From: CAZBWP01 sp964630265
Lineage (GTDB): Bacteria > Pseudomonadota > Alphaproteobacteria > Rhodospirillales > Defluviicoccaceae
Assembly (NCBI GenBank): GCA_964630265.1
Contig: CAZVRW010000059.1
Location: 1 to 20,877 of the forward strand
Direction of reading: 5' to 3'
Length of the DNA: 20,877 nucleotides
Of the stretch, positions 7,408-17,381 are shown piece by piece. The position numbers were made by a program, and so were the translations under genes. Every line of letters begins with the position of its first letter. Position 1 is the first letter of the stretch. The notes under the pieces were generated by a model. That model saw only the letters and a list, made by a program, of their open reading frames with translations. It was not told where the DNA came from and searched no databases.

Positions 7408-8115
7408 TCAGGCCGCCACGGTCCGCGGGCCGGTCGCCCGCAGCATCGAGGCCGCGGCGTTGACGGCAATGGCGATGACCAGGAGAACGATCCCAAGGCC
7501 CAACGCCAGCGCCAGGTTGCCCTTGGAGGTTTCCAGCGCGATCGCTGTCGTCATCACCCGGGTCACGTGGTTGATGTTGCCGCCGACGATGAGCACGGCG
7601 CCGACTTCCGCCACCGCCCGGCCGAAGCCGGCGAGCAGCGCGGTGACGAGGCTGGCGCGGGCATCCCAGAGCAGCGTCGCCACCATGCCGGCGCGGCCGA
7701 CGCCGAGGACGCGGAGTTGCTCGTCGTATTCGCGCTGCAGGTCGGCGATGGTCTGGCGGGCGATGGCGGCGATGATCGGCGTTACCAGGATGGTCTGGGC
7801 GACGATCATCGCCGTCGGCGTGTAGAGCAGCTGCAGCGGTCCCAGCGGCCCGGCGCGCGACAGGGTGAGATAGACCAGGAGCCCGACGACCACCGGCGGC
7901 AGGCCCATCAACGCGTTCAGCACGACGATCGTCGCATGCCGCCCCGGAAACCGCAGCACCGCCAGCGCGGCGCCAAGCGGCAGGCCAATCAGCCCGGCGA
8001 TGGCGACGGCGCTCAGGCTGACCCGGAGCGACAGGCCGACGATCTCGAGGAAATCCGCGTCGAGGGTCAGCAGCAGGCGGAACGCCTCAGAAAAAGCCCC
8101 TGTAAAATCCTGCAT
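7408..8115 (-). CDS. tupB: Tungstate ABC transporter permease
   Basis: A 235-residue inner-membrane permease with about five membrane helices (near 24-52, 62-86, 98-120, 152-178 and 200-223). The cytoplasmic coupling loop is visible around 128-150 (REYDEQLRVLGVGRAGMV), followed by GFGRAVAEVGAVLIVGGN, a characteristic TupB stretch. It is first in the tupB-tupC-tupA unit and its TGA is 7 bases from the tupC ATG. TAAGGA four bases before its ATG is a short-spaced but usable ribosome site. A 13-base palindrome lies 15 bases upstream of the start and a larger hairpin further up. It forms the tungstate channel with TupC. Confidence 0.93.
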   Translation of the reverse strand: MQDFTGAFSEAFRLLLTLDADFLEIVGLSLRVSLSAVAIAGLIGLPLGAALAVLRFPGRHATIVVLNALMGLPPVVVGLLVYLTLSRAGPLGPLQLLYTPTAMIVAQTILVTPIIAAIARQTIADLQREYDEQLRVLGVGRAGMVATLLWDARASLVTALLAGFGRAVAEVGAVLIVGGNINHVTRVMTTAIALETSKGNLALALGLGIVLLVIAIAVNAAASMLRATGPRTVAA

Positions 8116-8129
8116 TCCTTACCGTTCTC

Positions 8130-8142
8130 GCGCAGGCTGCGC
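8130..8142. promoter_or_regulatory. 13-base palindrome just upstream of tupB
   Basis: GCGCAG-G-CTGCGC is a perfect inverted repeat centred about 20 bases before the tupB ATG. The position suits an operator or a leader hairpin. It does not resemble the ModE box, so if it is an operator the regulator is a different one. Confidence 0.3.
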
Positions 8143-8189
8143 ACGTTTTGCAGTCATCTGCGCATGAAAGCACAGCGCCCAGCGAAAAG

Positions 8190-8223
8190 CGAGCACCTTT
8201 CCCTTCGACGAAGGTCGTGCTCG
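8190..8223 (-). terminator. Nested hairpin between the DUF2189 gene and tupB
   Basis: CGAGCAC (8190-8196) pairs with GTGCTCG (8217-8223) and encloses a second inverted repeat CCTTCG-A-CGAAGG (8202-8214). On the minus strand the outer stem is followed by CTTTTC, so it can act as a factor-independent terminator for the DUF2189 transcript 40 bases past its stop. A role in a tupB leader is the alternative. Confidence 0.45.
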
Positions 8224-8262
8224 GCGGGCCGCGCCGCGGGGCCGCGCGACGCAGATTTCGGT

Positions 8263-9057
8263 TCAGGCTTCGGGGCGGACGATGGCGCGGTAGGCGTGCC
8301 AGGTGGCGTGGCCGAGCAGCGGCAGCGTGATTGCGAGGCCGACATAGCCGGTGAGCAGCCCGGCCGCCGTGAACAGCACGATCAGCCCCGCCCACACCGC
8401 CATCACCCGCGCGTTGAGGATGACGGCGACGACGCTGACCACCACCGCCTGGATCAGGTCGACCCGGCGATCCAGCAGCATCGGCAGCGAGACCGCGTTG
8501 GTGACGAAGGCGATGGTCGCCATCACCGCGCCGACGATGCTGCCGATGACCAGGAACGTCAGGCCCTCGACGGTGAACAGGGCACTCACCAGTGCCTCCA
8601 CGGTCGGCGTCGCGTAGGGGAAGGACAACGCGAAGATCATCACCGCGAGCCGCATCCAGATGATGAGAAACAGCACCAGCCCCAACCCCAGGCCAAGCAG
8701 CGGTACCGGATTGTCCCGCCAGGCCGTGAGCGCGCGCACGAAACTCGCCGGCCGGCCGGCTTCCAGGTCGCGGCTGATGGCATAGAAGCCGACGGTGAGC
8801 ACCGGCCCCACCAGCATGAAGCCGGCGACCAGCGGCGCGATCAGGTATTCCAGGTCGGCGAGGAACAGCCCCGCGGTGAGCAGCAGGCCGGCGACGACGA
8901 AGATCAGGCCATAGGCGACGCTGACGGCGCCGCTCCGGCGAAAGTCGCGCCAGCCGGCGGCGAGCCATTTGAACGGCTCGTCGCTGGCGACGATGCGGAT
9001 GCGATCGGCATAGGGCAGGCCGCTCTGGCGCACCACGGGTGCCTGGTCGGTGGACAT
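8263..9057 (-). CDS. DUF2189 integral membrane protein
   Basis: A 264-residue inner-membrane protein with about six hydrophobic helices (near 44-64, 72-96, 118-142, 165-190, 203-222 and 225-248). A cytoplasmic N-terminal stretch with the block FKWLAAGWRDFRRSGAVSVAYG and a closing LPLLGHATWHAYRAIV are both typical of DUF2189 proteins. No enzymatic or transport residues can be pointed out and no function is known for the family. GGGAGC about nine bases before the ATG supports the start. It ends 147 bases before tupB on the same strand, separated by a likely terminator, so it is probably a separate unit. Confidence 0.85.
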   Translation of the reverse strand: MSTDQAPVVRQSGLPYADRIRIVASDEPFKWLAAGWRDFRRSGAVSVAYGLIFVVAGLLLTAGLFLADLEYLIAPLVAGFMLVGPVLTVGFYAISRDLEAGRPASFVRALTAWRDNPVPLLGLGLGLVLFLIIWMRLAVMIFALSFPYATPTVEALVSALFTVEGLTFLVIGSIVGAVMATIAFVTNAVSLPMLLDRRVDLIQAVVVSVVAVILNARVMAVWAGLIVLFTAAGLLTGYVGLAITLPLLGHATWHAYRAIVRPEA

Positions 9058-9195
9058 GGTTCGCTCCCTGCGCGGTCGGGGTCGTTGCCCCGTTGATCCC
9101 GCGGCCGATCAGGCCGGCGGTGATTGATCCGCGCATGGTGCCGCGCGCCGCCCTCGTCCGTCAAGCGCCCCTGAACGCACCCGAGCGGGCCGGCG

Positions 9196-10113
9196 TCAGT
9201 CCTCCGGCAGGGGGATGAATTCGTCGTCGCCGGGCACGATGGGGAAGCGCCCGGCGCGCCAGTCGGCCTTCGCCTGCTCGATCCGCTCGCGGCCGCCGGC
9301 CACCAGGTTCCACCAGACGATGCGGGGGCCGTCCAACGGCGCGCCACCAAGCAGCATCACCCGCATGGGGGCCTCGGCGGCGATCACCGGCGTGGCCCCC
9401 GAACGGAGCACCAGCATCTCGGCTTCCGCCCAGGTCCGCCCGTCGACGCTCAACGGCGCATCCACCGGATAGAGGGCACGCTCGGCGGCGGCATCGGGGA
9501 CCTCGAAGCGAGCGCCGGCGGCGAGCCGGATCTCGGCATAGAGGGTCGGCGCGGCGGTCGCCACCGGCGAGATCTGGCCGAACAGCGTGCCGGCGATCAG
9601 GCGGATGACGACGCCCTCGCGCTCGATCACCGGCAGGCTCTCGGCCGGATGGTGGACGAACGCCGGCGCCATCTCGGCATCGGCCGACGGCAGGGCGACC
9701 CAGGCCTGGATGCCGAAGAGCGGCCCGCCCGCGGCCCGCACCTCCGGGCTCGTCCGTTCCGAATGGACGATGCCACGGCCGGCGGTCATCCAGTTCACGG
9801 CGCCCGGGCGGATCGGCTGCACGCTGCCGAGGCTGTCGCGGTGCAGGATCTCCCCCTCGAACAGATAGGTCACGGTGGCGAGGCCGATGTGCGGGTGCGG
9901 CCGCACGTCGATGCCGTGACCCGGCGGAAACGTCGTCGGCCCGGCCTGATCGAAGAACACGAACGGCCCGACCGCGCGCTTGTGCGGTGACGGCAGCACC
10001 CGCCGCACCTGGAAGCCGCCGAGGTCACGGAGCTGCGGCACGATGGCCAAGTCGACGGCGTCCGCCCGGGGCGGCTGCTCCTCCGTCGGGTCGTCGCAGG
10101 GCTGCCAACTCAT
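9196..10113 (-). CDS. Pirin family protein
   Basis: A 305-residue bicupin. The N-terminal cupin has the pirin signature RPHPHIGLATVTYLFEGE with H73 and H75, then H117 and E119 in IVHSER, which together form the Fe-binding set known from human pirin (H56, H58, H101, E103). The C-terminal half (about 180-280) is the second, metal-free cupin. Some bacterial pirins oxidise quercetin or bind metabolic enzymes, but the substrate here cannot be read from sequence. GGAGG upstream of the ATG supports the start. The gene is divergent from the LOV gene with 89 bases between the two starts, so both promoters must lie in that short space. Confidence 0.92.
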   Translation of the reverse strand: MSWQPCDDPTEEQPPRADAVDLAIVPQLRDLGGFQVRRVLPSPHKRAVGPFVFFDQAGPTTFPPGHGIDVRPHPHIGLATVTYLFEGEILHRDSLGSVQPIRPGAVNWMTAGRGIVHSERTSPEVRAAGGPLFGIQAWVALPSADAEMAPAFVHHPAESLPVIEREGVVIRLIAGTLFGQISPVATAAPTLYAEIRLAAGARFEVPDAAAERALYPVDAPLSVDGRTWAEAEMLVLRSGATPVIAAEAPMRVMLLGGAPLDGPRIVWWNLVAGGRERIEQAKADWRAGRFPIVPGDDEFIPLPED

Positions 10114-10202
10114 TGACGATCGCCTCCCTCCGCCTGTCTGGATCCACGAGTCCGATTTGCACGTAGAAGCGACGTTGACTGTTTCAATGGGAGGTTCAGC
10201 AA

Positions 10203-10613
10203 ATGCACGTTCACGCCGGCGTCACCATGACCCCGCCGCGGGAGATCATGGATCAGAGCGTCGTCATCGCCGATCCGTCGCGGCCCGACTGCCCGATCAT
10301 CTTCGTCAGCGACGAGTTCGAGCGGCAGACCGGCTATACTGCCGCCGAGACACTCGGCCGAAACTGCCGCTTCCTGCAGGGTCCGGCGACGGATCCGGCG
10401 GCCGTCGAGGCGATCCGCGCGGCCATCGCTGCCGAAACCGAATTGACCGTCGATCTGGTCAACTATCGCAAGGATGGCTCACCCTACTGGAACCGGCTCC
10501 GCATCCGCCCGCTCTACGACGACGTCGGCCGCCTGCAGTTTTTTGCCGCCGCGCAGACGCCGATCACCGACGAAGAGCGGTTGCCCCGGCCCGTCGGGGC
10601 ACTGCTGGCTTAG
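10203..10613 (+). CDS. Short LOV blue-light photoreceptor
   Basis: A 136-residue protein consisting of a single LOV (PAS) domain with short ends. The flavin-adduct motif GRNCRFLQG is intact with C55. The flavin contacts R56, Q59, N87, N97 and Q118 fall at the same spacing from the cysteine as in plant phototropin LOV2 (C450, R451, Q454, N482, N492, Q513). It should therefore bind FMN and form the cysteinyl adduct under blue light. No output domain is attached, so it is a short LOV protein that signals through dimerisation or a partner. GGGAGG at 10189-10194 lies eight bases before the ATG. A hairpin follows directly after the stop. Neighbours are a divergent pirin and a downstream hemerythrin protein; which one, if any, it controls is unknown. 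Confidence 0.93.
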   Translation: MHVHAGVTMTPPREIMDQSVVIADPSRPDCPIIFVSDEFERQTGYTAAETLGRNCRFLQGPATDPAAVEAIRAAIAAETELTVDLVNYRKDGSPYWNRLRIRPLYDDVGRLQFFAAAQTPITDEERLPRPVGALLA

Positions 10614-10636
10614 GCCACATGTCCGCGGGACGTGGC
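10614..10636 (+). terminator. Hairpin immediately after the LOV gene
   Basis: GCCAC then GTCC pair with GGAC then GTGGC (10614-10618 and 10621-10624 with 10628-10631 and 10632-10636) around the loop GCG, with two bases bulged on the left arm. It starts at the base after the stop codon. No T run follows, so termination is plausible but unproven. Confidence 0.4.
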
Positions 10637-10700
10637 GCGGTGGTGCGTGGCCGGCGCGTCACGCCATCGGAAACAATTTCTTCATCGCCAGGATTGCAGG

Positions 10701-10729
10701 ATGACATTCGGCCCGGCATCGGCTATGTT
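10701..10729 (+). promoter_or_regulatory. Candidate promoter for the hemerythrin gene
   Basis: ATGACA (10701-10706, five of six to the -35 consensus), a 17-base spacer, then TATGTT (10724-10729, four of six to the -10 consensus). Transcription would begin about 50 bases before ATG 10787, which fits the chosen start and argues against the longer frame beginning at 10619. Confidence 0.4.
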
Positions 10730-10786
10730 GCATTGCAGCATAACCGTCCGCGTTTGCGAACGGAGCGATTGGGACCTGAACCGACA

Positions 10787-11386
10787 ATGACCGATCCTGG
10801 CCTCCTTGGCCGCGCCCTGCACGAAGAGCATTTCTGGACCCTGGTGGTCATCACCGGCCTCGAGGAACGGGTCAGCGGCAAGGGCGGCAGCGCGCCGCTG
10901 GATCCCCATCAGCCCGCCGACCGGGAGCGCCTGGAAGAGCTGCTGGCCCTGCTCAATGACATGATCCGCCACCACGCGTTCGAGGAAGGGGTGCTGTTTC
11001 CGACGCTGTGGAGCCGCGGCGCCGCGGATGTGGTGGTGCTGTTCACCGAGGACCATGCGGCGATCGGCCCGCTGACCACGAAACTGCGCAAGACCACCCG
11101 CGAGTTGCTGCGCCAGGACGTCACGCCCGATCCGGAGGTGTGGGACCGCTTCCGGCTCTACGTCATTGAACTCGCGGCGCAGGTGATGGTGCACCTGCAG
11201 AAGGAAGAGCTGGTGATCGTTCGCCACCTGGGCAGCATGCTGGGCGAGCATCTCGACCGCGAACTGGCGGCGCAGTTCCTGGCGCAGAAGAGGTCCGATC
11301 CGCCGTGCGAACCGGTCCACAAGCCGGCGTCCCACGCCGGCGCCCACGGCTCGGTGCCCGACCGGCCGATGGACTCCCACGCCTGA
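10787..11386 (+). CDS. Hemerythrin HHE-domain protein
   Basis: A 199-residue helical protein with the hemerythrin-like pattern of di-iron ligands: H15 in LHEEHFW, H63 and E67 in RHHAFEEGVLFP, H90 in EDH, and H136 with E140 in HLQKEE. The frame is open far upstream, but I start at ATG 10787 because the family domain begins within a few residues of it and a promoter candidate lies just before. The earlier in-frame ATG 10619 would add an unrelated, low-similarity stretch. Such proteins bind O2 or NO or act in iron and oxidative stress handling; the exact role is unknown. About 40 C-terminal residues are polar and probably disordered. It is 173 bases downstream of the LOV gene. Confidence 0.88.
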   Translation: MTDPGLLGRALHEEHFWTLVVITGLEERVSGKGGSAPLDPHQPADRERLEELLALLNDMIRHHAFEEGVLFPTLWSRGAADVVVLFTEDHAAIGPLTTKLRKTTRELLRQDVTPDPEVWDRFRLYVIELAAQVMVHLQKEELVIVRHLGSMLGEHLDRELAAQFLAQKRSDPPCEPVHKPASHAGAHGSVPDRPMDSHA

Positions 11387-11453
11387 ACCGCCACCGGGCC
11401 GACGCAGCCGAGCCGCCGCGGCCCGCTCCGGTTCTGAACCGCCGGGCGCCGCG

Positions 11454-12797
11454 TCATCGCCGCGCCCCCACTGCCTGTTCCAGCCAGCGCGCGGTGCGCA
11501 GCAGCCGCGCGTCGTCGCCGAATGGCCCGACCAGTTGCACCCCGAACGGCAGCCCGGCGGCGTCGCTGAACAGCGGCAGGCTGATGGTCGGCAGGCCGAG
11601 AAACGTCCAGATGGTGCAGAAGACGGGACTGCCGGTGGTGTCGAGCCCCATCGGCGCCGCCCCGGTGGTCGCCGGGGTGAGCAGCGCGTCGACCGTCCGA
11701 AACGGCGTTTCCAGCAGCCGCCGCAGCAGGCCGATCCACTCCACCGCCCGGTTGTAGTCGACGGCGCTGACGGCGCGGCCGCGCGCGATCATTTCGCGCA
11801 GCTGCGGGCTCATGACATCGCCGCCGACCTCGTTCTCCCTGGCGAGATTTTTTGCCAGATCGGCTTCCAGGATCATCCGGTGGAACTCGTGCACCCGGCT
11901 CAGCGGCTCGTCCAGGTCGATCGTCTCGATGTGGCTATTGAGGTCGGCGATCAGTTCGGCGAAGGCGTCGCGGGTGACCTGTTCGGCGGCCGTCCACACC
12001 GGCGTCCGGATAAACCCGAGACGCGGCGGCGCCGGCGGCGCGCCACCGGCGATGCCGACAAGGTCCGGCGGCGGCCCCGGTTCCGTTGCCGGATCACCCG
12101 CATCATAACCCATCAGCACGTCCGCCAGCAGCGCCACGTCGACGACCGAGCGCGCGAACACGCCGATCTGATCCAGGCGGTGCGACAGGCGCAGCATGCC
12201 GGTGCGCGGGATCCGGCCGAACGTCGGCTTGAACCCGTGGACGCCGCAATAGGACGCGGGACGGAGCACCGAGCCGTTGGTCTGCGTGCCCAGCGCGCCC
12301 GGAACCATGCCCGCGGCGACGGCGGCGGCGGAGCCGCTGGAGGACCCGCCGGGCGTCCGCCGCGGATCGCGGGGATTGCGGGTCGGCCCTGGCGTGTATA
12401 CGGCCAGTTCCGTCGTCACCGTCTTGCCGAGAATGACGGCGCCGGCGGCGCGCAACCGCGTCACCACGGCGGCATCGCGGGTCGGTCGCCGGCCGGCATG
12501 GATGGGCGTGCCGTTTTCGGTCGGCATGTCGCGGGTGTCGAAGACATCCTTGACACCGATCGGCACGCCGTGCAGGGGGCCGAGCGTGACCCCGGCGCGT
12601 TGCTCCCGGTCGGCGCGCGCCGCCTCGCCGCGGGCATAGTCGGCGTCGAGGAAGGCCCAGGCGCGGATCACCGGCTCCCGCTCGGCGATGCGCTCCAGAC
12701 AGGCGGCGACGAGGTCGCCGGCACTGAGCCGCCCGGTGCGGATCGCCGCCGCCGCTTCGGCAAGACCGAGGGTGGATGGATCGGGGAGATCGCCCAT
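11454..12797 (-). CDS. Amidase signature family hydrolase
   Basis: A 447-residue amidase-signature enzyme. The Ser-cisSer-Lys triad is complete: K83 in VPIGVKDVFDT, S152 in GGSSSGSAAAV and nucleophile S176 in GTQTNGSVLRP. The spacing of 24 between the serines equals that of fatty acid amide hydrolase (217 and 241). The family cleaves amides of many kinds, including nitrile-pathway amides, aryl amides and, as GatA, Gln-tRNA chemistry. The GTQT-GSV-RPA-CG variant and the absence of gatB or gatC nearby argue against GatA, so the substrate is open. ATG 12797 is chosen because AGGAG precedes it by five bases and the family N-terminus fits; the frame is open about 370 bases further up. It lies 113 bases after the amylase gene on the same strand. 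Confidence 0.9.
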   Translation of the reverse strand: MGDLPDPSTLGLAEAAAAIRTGRLSAGDLVAACLERIAEREPVIRAWAFLDADYARGEAARADREQRAGVTLGPLHGVPIGVKDVFDTRDMPTENGTPIHAGRRPTRDAAVVTRLRAAGAVILGKTVTTELAVYTPGPTRNPRDPRRTPGGSSSGSAAAVAAGMVPGALGTQTNGSVLRPASYCGVHGFKPTFGRIPRTGMLRLSHRLDQIGVFARSVVDVALLADVLMGYDAGDPATEPGPPPDLVGIAGGAPPAPPRLGFIRTPVWTAAEQVTRDAFAELIADLNSHIETIDLDEPLSRVHEFHRMILEADLAKNLARENEVGGDVMSPQLREMIARGRAVSAVDYNRAVEWIGLLRRLLETPFRTVDALLTPATTGAAPMGLDTTGSPVFCTIWTFLGLPTISLPLFSDAAGLPFGVQLVGPFGDDARLLRTARWLEQAVGARR

Positions 12798-12910
12798 GAT
12801 GGCTCCTGCAGCCGGACGCCCACCGCAGCGCGCGGGTCGCGGCGTCGACCGCTCCCGAACCGCGGCAACGCCCGTGATCTGGCCAGTCGTGCACATTCGC
12901 CGCGCCCCCC

Positions 12911-14731
12911 TCAGAACGCGCCGGTGGTCGCGGCGGTTCCCGCGCCTGGAGTGGTCACCGTGTTGTTGTCGCCCGGCTCCCAGTGGATGCCGAGGTTCGG
13001 ATCGGCTTCCTCCCGCTTGATGCACTTCCACTCGACGGTGGTGTTCGCCGGCAGCGGGACGGTGCCGGTCCACGTCGGATAGGCCGTCGGGGTCAGCTTG
13101 ACGCCGCCGGCCGGCGCCCAGTTGCCGATGATCGGCGCGTTGCCGACGACATAGACGCTCTGCCCCCAATAGGTGTGCCCGTTATCGCAGGTGAAATCGA
13201 CGTTGACCGTCGGCGCGGCGCCGACCCGGGCGCCGACATGGATCGCCGCGGCGCTGCGGGGCGGCACCTGGACGTGGGCGCGTCGGGTGCCATCGACGGT
13301 GATCGTCGGGCCGCTGCACAGTCCGTTGGCGAAATCGCCGGCGATGACGTTGCAATAGGTCCCCGGCGCCATGCCGGTGTAGAGGGTCTCCGCGATCGGC
13401 ACCTGTTCGTTGTTGATGACGACGAAGCCGAGGTCGCCACGGCTGAAGGCGATGGCATTGGCGCCGTTGTCCCAGCGGTTGTCGACCGTCCAGGCGGGCC
13501 GCGTGTGGTTGCGGAAGGCGACCATGTTGGCGATCGGCCGCCAGCGATGCTCGCAGATCCAGCGGTGCCCGCCGCTGCCGGTGGGGGTGCCGTCGCATTG
13601 CGGCGTCGCCCCGACGTAGACGGGACCGGCCGGCGGCCCCCAGTCGTTGCCGGTGCCGGACGGGAACCAATAGCTCGACATCACCTTGGGGTAGCCGTAG
13701 GGCGAGGCGAGCAGGAACACGTGCACCAGGTCGTTGAGCGGACCGTCGCGGAAGGTGACCACGTCATTGGGATGGTGCCGCTGTTCGTCGTGATTGTCGG
13801 TGAAGGTCACCGCCTGGTCACTGGGCAGATACGCCCACACGGCCGGATCGAAGCCGAAGAACGACGCCAACGTTTCGCCGCCCTTGAACTTGGCCTTGAC
13901 GGCGCGGGCGAAGCGGAACTCGGTGACCAGACCGTCCGCCACGTACCACTCGGGCCGCACCGCCTCGTTGGGATCGATGAAGATCACCTCCTGGAAGATA
14001 TCCAGTTCGGCCCGCCGATTGACGCGATTGAGGATCGCCTGCAGTTGCCCCGCGTCCATGTGCTTGGCGGCGTCGATCCGGAAGCCGTCGACGCGCAGAT
14101 TGTCGGCGAGGTCGTTGAGGTAGTCGGCGATCATCTGCTGGACATCGGCGCGACTGGTGTCGAGGTCCGGCAGGCTGACCAGTTCGCACCGCTGCACGTT
14201 GTTCTGACTGTTCTGATAGTCCGCCGGTTGAATGACGCATTCCGGATGATAGTGCTGGGCGGCATAGCCGGGATTGGGATGGTTCTTGCGGCTGTAGGCG
14301 GTGCCGGCGACACCGGTACCGCTCTCGCGGTCGGCGGTGTGATTGATCACCGCGTCGACATAGATCTTCACGCCGGCGGCATGGCACGCGGTCACCATCG
14401 CCTGGAACGCCGCGCGGTCGCCGCTGCGGCTCTCGACGAGATAGCTGACCGGCTGATAGCGGGTCCACCATTCGGGACCCTGCACGTGTTCGTTCGGCGG
14501 CGAGATCTGCACGGCAGCGTAACCCTTCTCGCCAAGGTATGGGCATTCCTTGGCAATGTCGTCCCAACGCCATTCGAACAGATGGACGAAGGCGGTGCGT
14601 TGCGGTTGCATCTGGGGTTGCGGTTGCGCCCGCGCCGGCGCCAGCAGCCCCGAGGCCAGCAGCGAGAGCATCGCCAGCACCAACGCCAGCAACCCCGCCG
14701 TGATCAGCGAGCGACGGAAGCAAATCATCAT
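12911..14731 (-). CDS. Secreted GH13 alpha-amylase with CBM20 starch-binding domain
   Basis: A 606-residue extracellular endo-amylase that hydrolyses internal alpha-1,4 bonds of starch. Residues 1-35 form a signal peptide ending APARA. The four GH13 regions are present: DAVINH (126-131), GFRIDAAKH with nucleophile D220, FQEV with acid/base E248, and FTDNHD with D315. The opening TAFVHLFEWRWDDIAKECPYLGEKGY and the GFRIDAAKH form resemble the animal/actinomycete type of amylase. The C-terminal 100 residues (about 507-597) form a CBM20 with VYVVGNAPIIGNW and tryptophans 538, 554, 568 and 584. The start is the first of two ATGs, with GGGAGGG five bases before it. No other starch genes are near, so it appears to work alone outside the cell. 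Confidence 0.94.
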   Translation of the reverse strand: MMICFRRSLITAGLLALVLAMLSLLASGLLAPARAQPQPQMQPQRTAFVHLFEWRWDDIAKECPYLGEKGYAAVQISPPNEHVQGPEWWTRYQPVSYLVESRSGDRAAFQAMVTACHAAGVKIYVDAVINHTADRESGTGVAGTAYSRKNHPNPGYAAQHYHPECVIQPADYQNSQNNVQRCELVSLPDLDTSRADVQQMIADYLNDLADNLRVDGFRIDAAKHMDAGQLQAILNRVNRRAELDIFQEVIFIDPNEAVRPEWYVADGLVTEFRFARAVKAKFKGGETLASFFGFDPAVWAYLPSDQAVTFTDNHDEQRHHPNDVVTFRDGPLNDLVHVFLLASPYGYPKVMSSYWFPSGTGNDWGPPAGPVYVGATPQCDGTPTGSGGHRWICEHRWRPIANMVAFRNHTRPAWTVDNRWDNGANAIAFSRGDLGFVVINNEQVPIAETLYTGMAPGTYCNVIAGDFANGLCSGPTITVDGTRRAHVQVPPRSAAAIHVGARVGAAPTVNVDFTCDNGHTYWGQSVYVVGNAPIIGNWAPAGGVKLTPTAYPTWTGTVPLPANTTVEWKCIKREEADPNLGIHWEPGDNNTVTTPGAGTAATTGAF

Positions 14732-15099
14732 CGTTTCCCTCCCTACGGGCGTCAGCCCGGCGTCCGACGTCGGTGCCGGCAATCGCCCGCGGCTTGATTG
14801 AAGCGTGCAGGCCGCCCCCACCGTTCTGCCCAGCCCGCGATCCGCGAAGCATCGCCATCATAGCGACGAACATCGCCGCCGACTGTGAACCGCGTGACAT
14901 ATCGGTGGCGCGAGAAACCGATTGCATCGCGCCCGGGGTCGATCGAATGATTGAGCGGTGGCATTGCGGCGCCGGACGTGGCACCGTGTGCAGGTGCGAA
15001 GTCGCCGCCGCCGCCGCGGCGCGCGGCAGGAAAGGCGCGCGGCCGGACAGAAGTCGCCGCCGCCGCGGCGCGAGGATCACCGCACGGACGGGGGATGCC
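14732..15099. other. 368-base divergent intergenic region between amylase and maeB
   Basis: Holds the promoters of both divergent genes. No convincing -35/-10 pair was found for either. It contains a 10-base palindrome CCGACGTCGG (14764-14773) near the amylase start and a pair of direct repeats near the maeB start (listed separately). No small ORF with a supported ribosome site was recognised. Confidence 0.6.
14998..15072. repeat. Direct repeats of GAAGTC(GCC)n upstream of maeB
   Basis: GAAGTC followed by (GCC)4 and GCGGCGCG at 14998-15023 recurs at 15050-15072 with one GCC fewer. GGCGCGCGG also occurs twice in the spacer. The copies start 52 bases apart, so they are not in the same reading frame and are unlikely to be coding. 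They end about 28 bases before the maeB ATG. Confidence 0.8.
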
Positions 15100-17355
<2,256 letters not shown>

Positions 17356-17381
17356 TCGTTCGATCCTCCCCCGGGGATGAC

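Noticed and set aside
7401..7496. Longer tupC beginning inside tupB
   Set aside because: The extra 32 codons are not ABC-like, while ATG 7400 has a ribosome site overlapping the tupB stop.
9980..10786. Upstream in-frame extension of the hemerythrin protein, overlapping pirin and LOV genes
   Set aside because: The extension runs through two other genes in the wrong frame or strand and has no family similarity; a promoter candidate and the domain start support ATG 10787.
11429..11441. CGGTT-CTG-AACCG hairpin between the hemerythrin and amidase genes as a terminator
   Set aside because: Only five base pairs and no T run on either strand; too weak to call.
14857..14862. TATGAT on the minus strand as the -10 box of the amylase gene
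   Set aside because: No acceptable -35 box at 15-19 bases; the nearest similar hexamer is 21 bases away.
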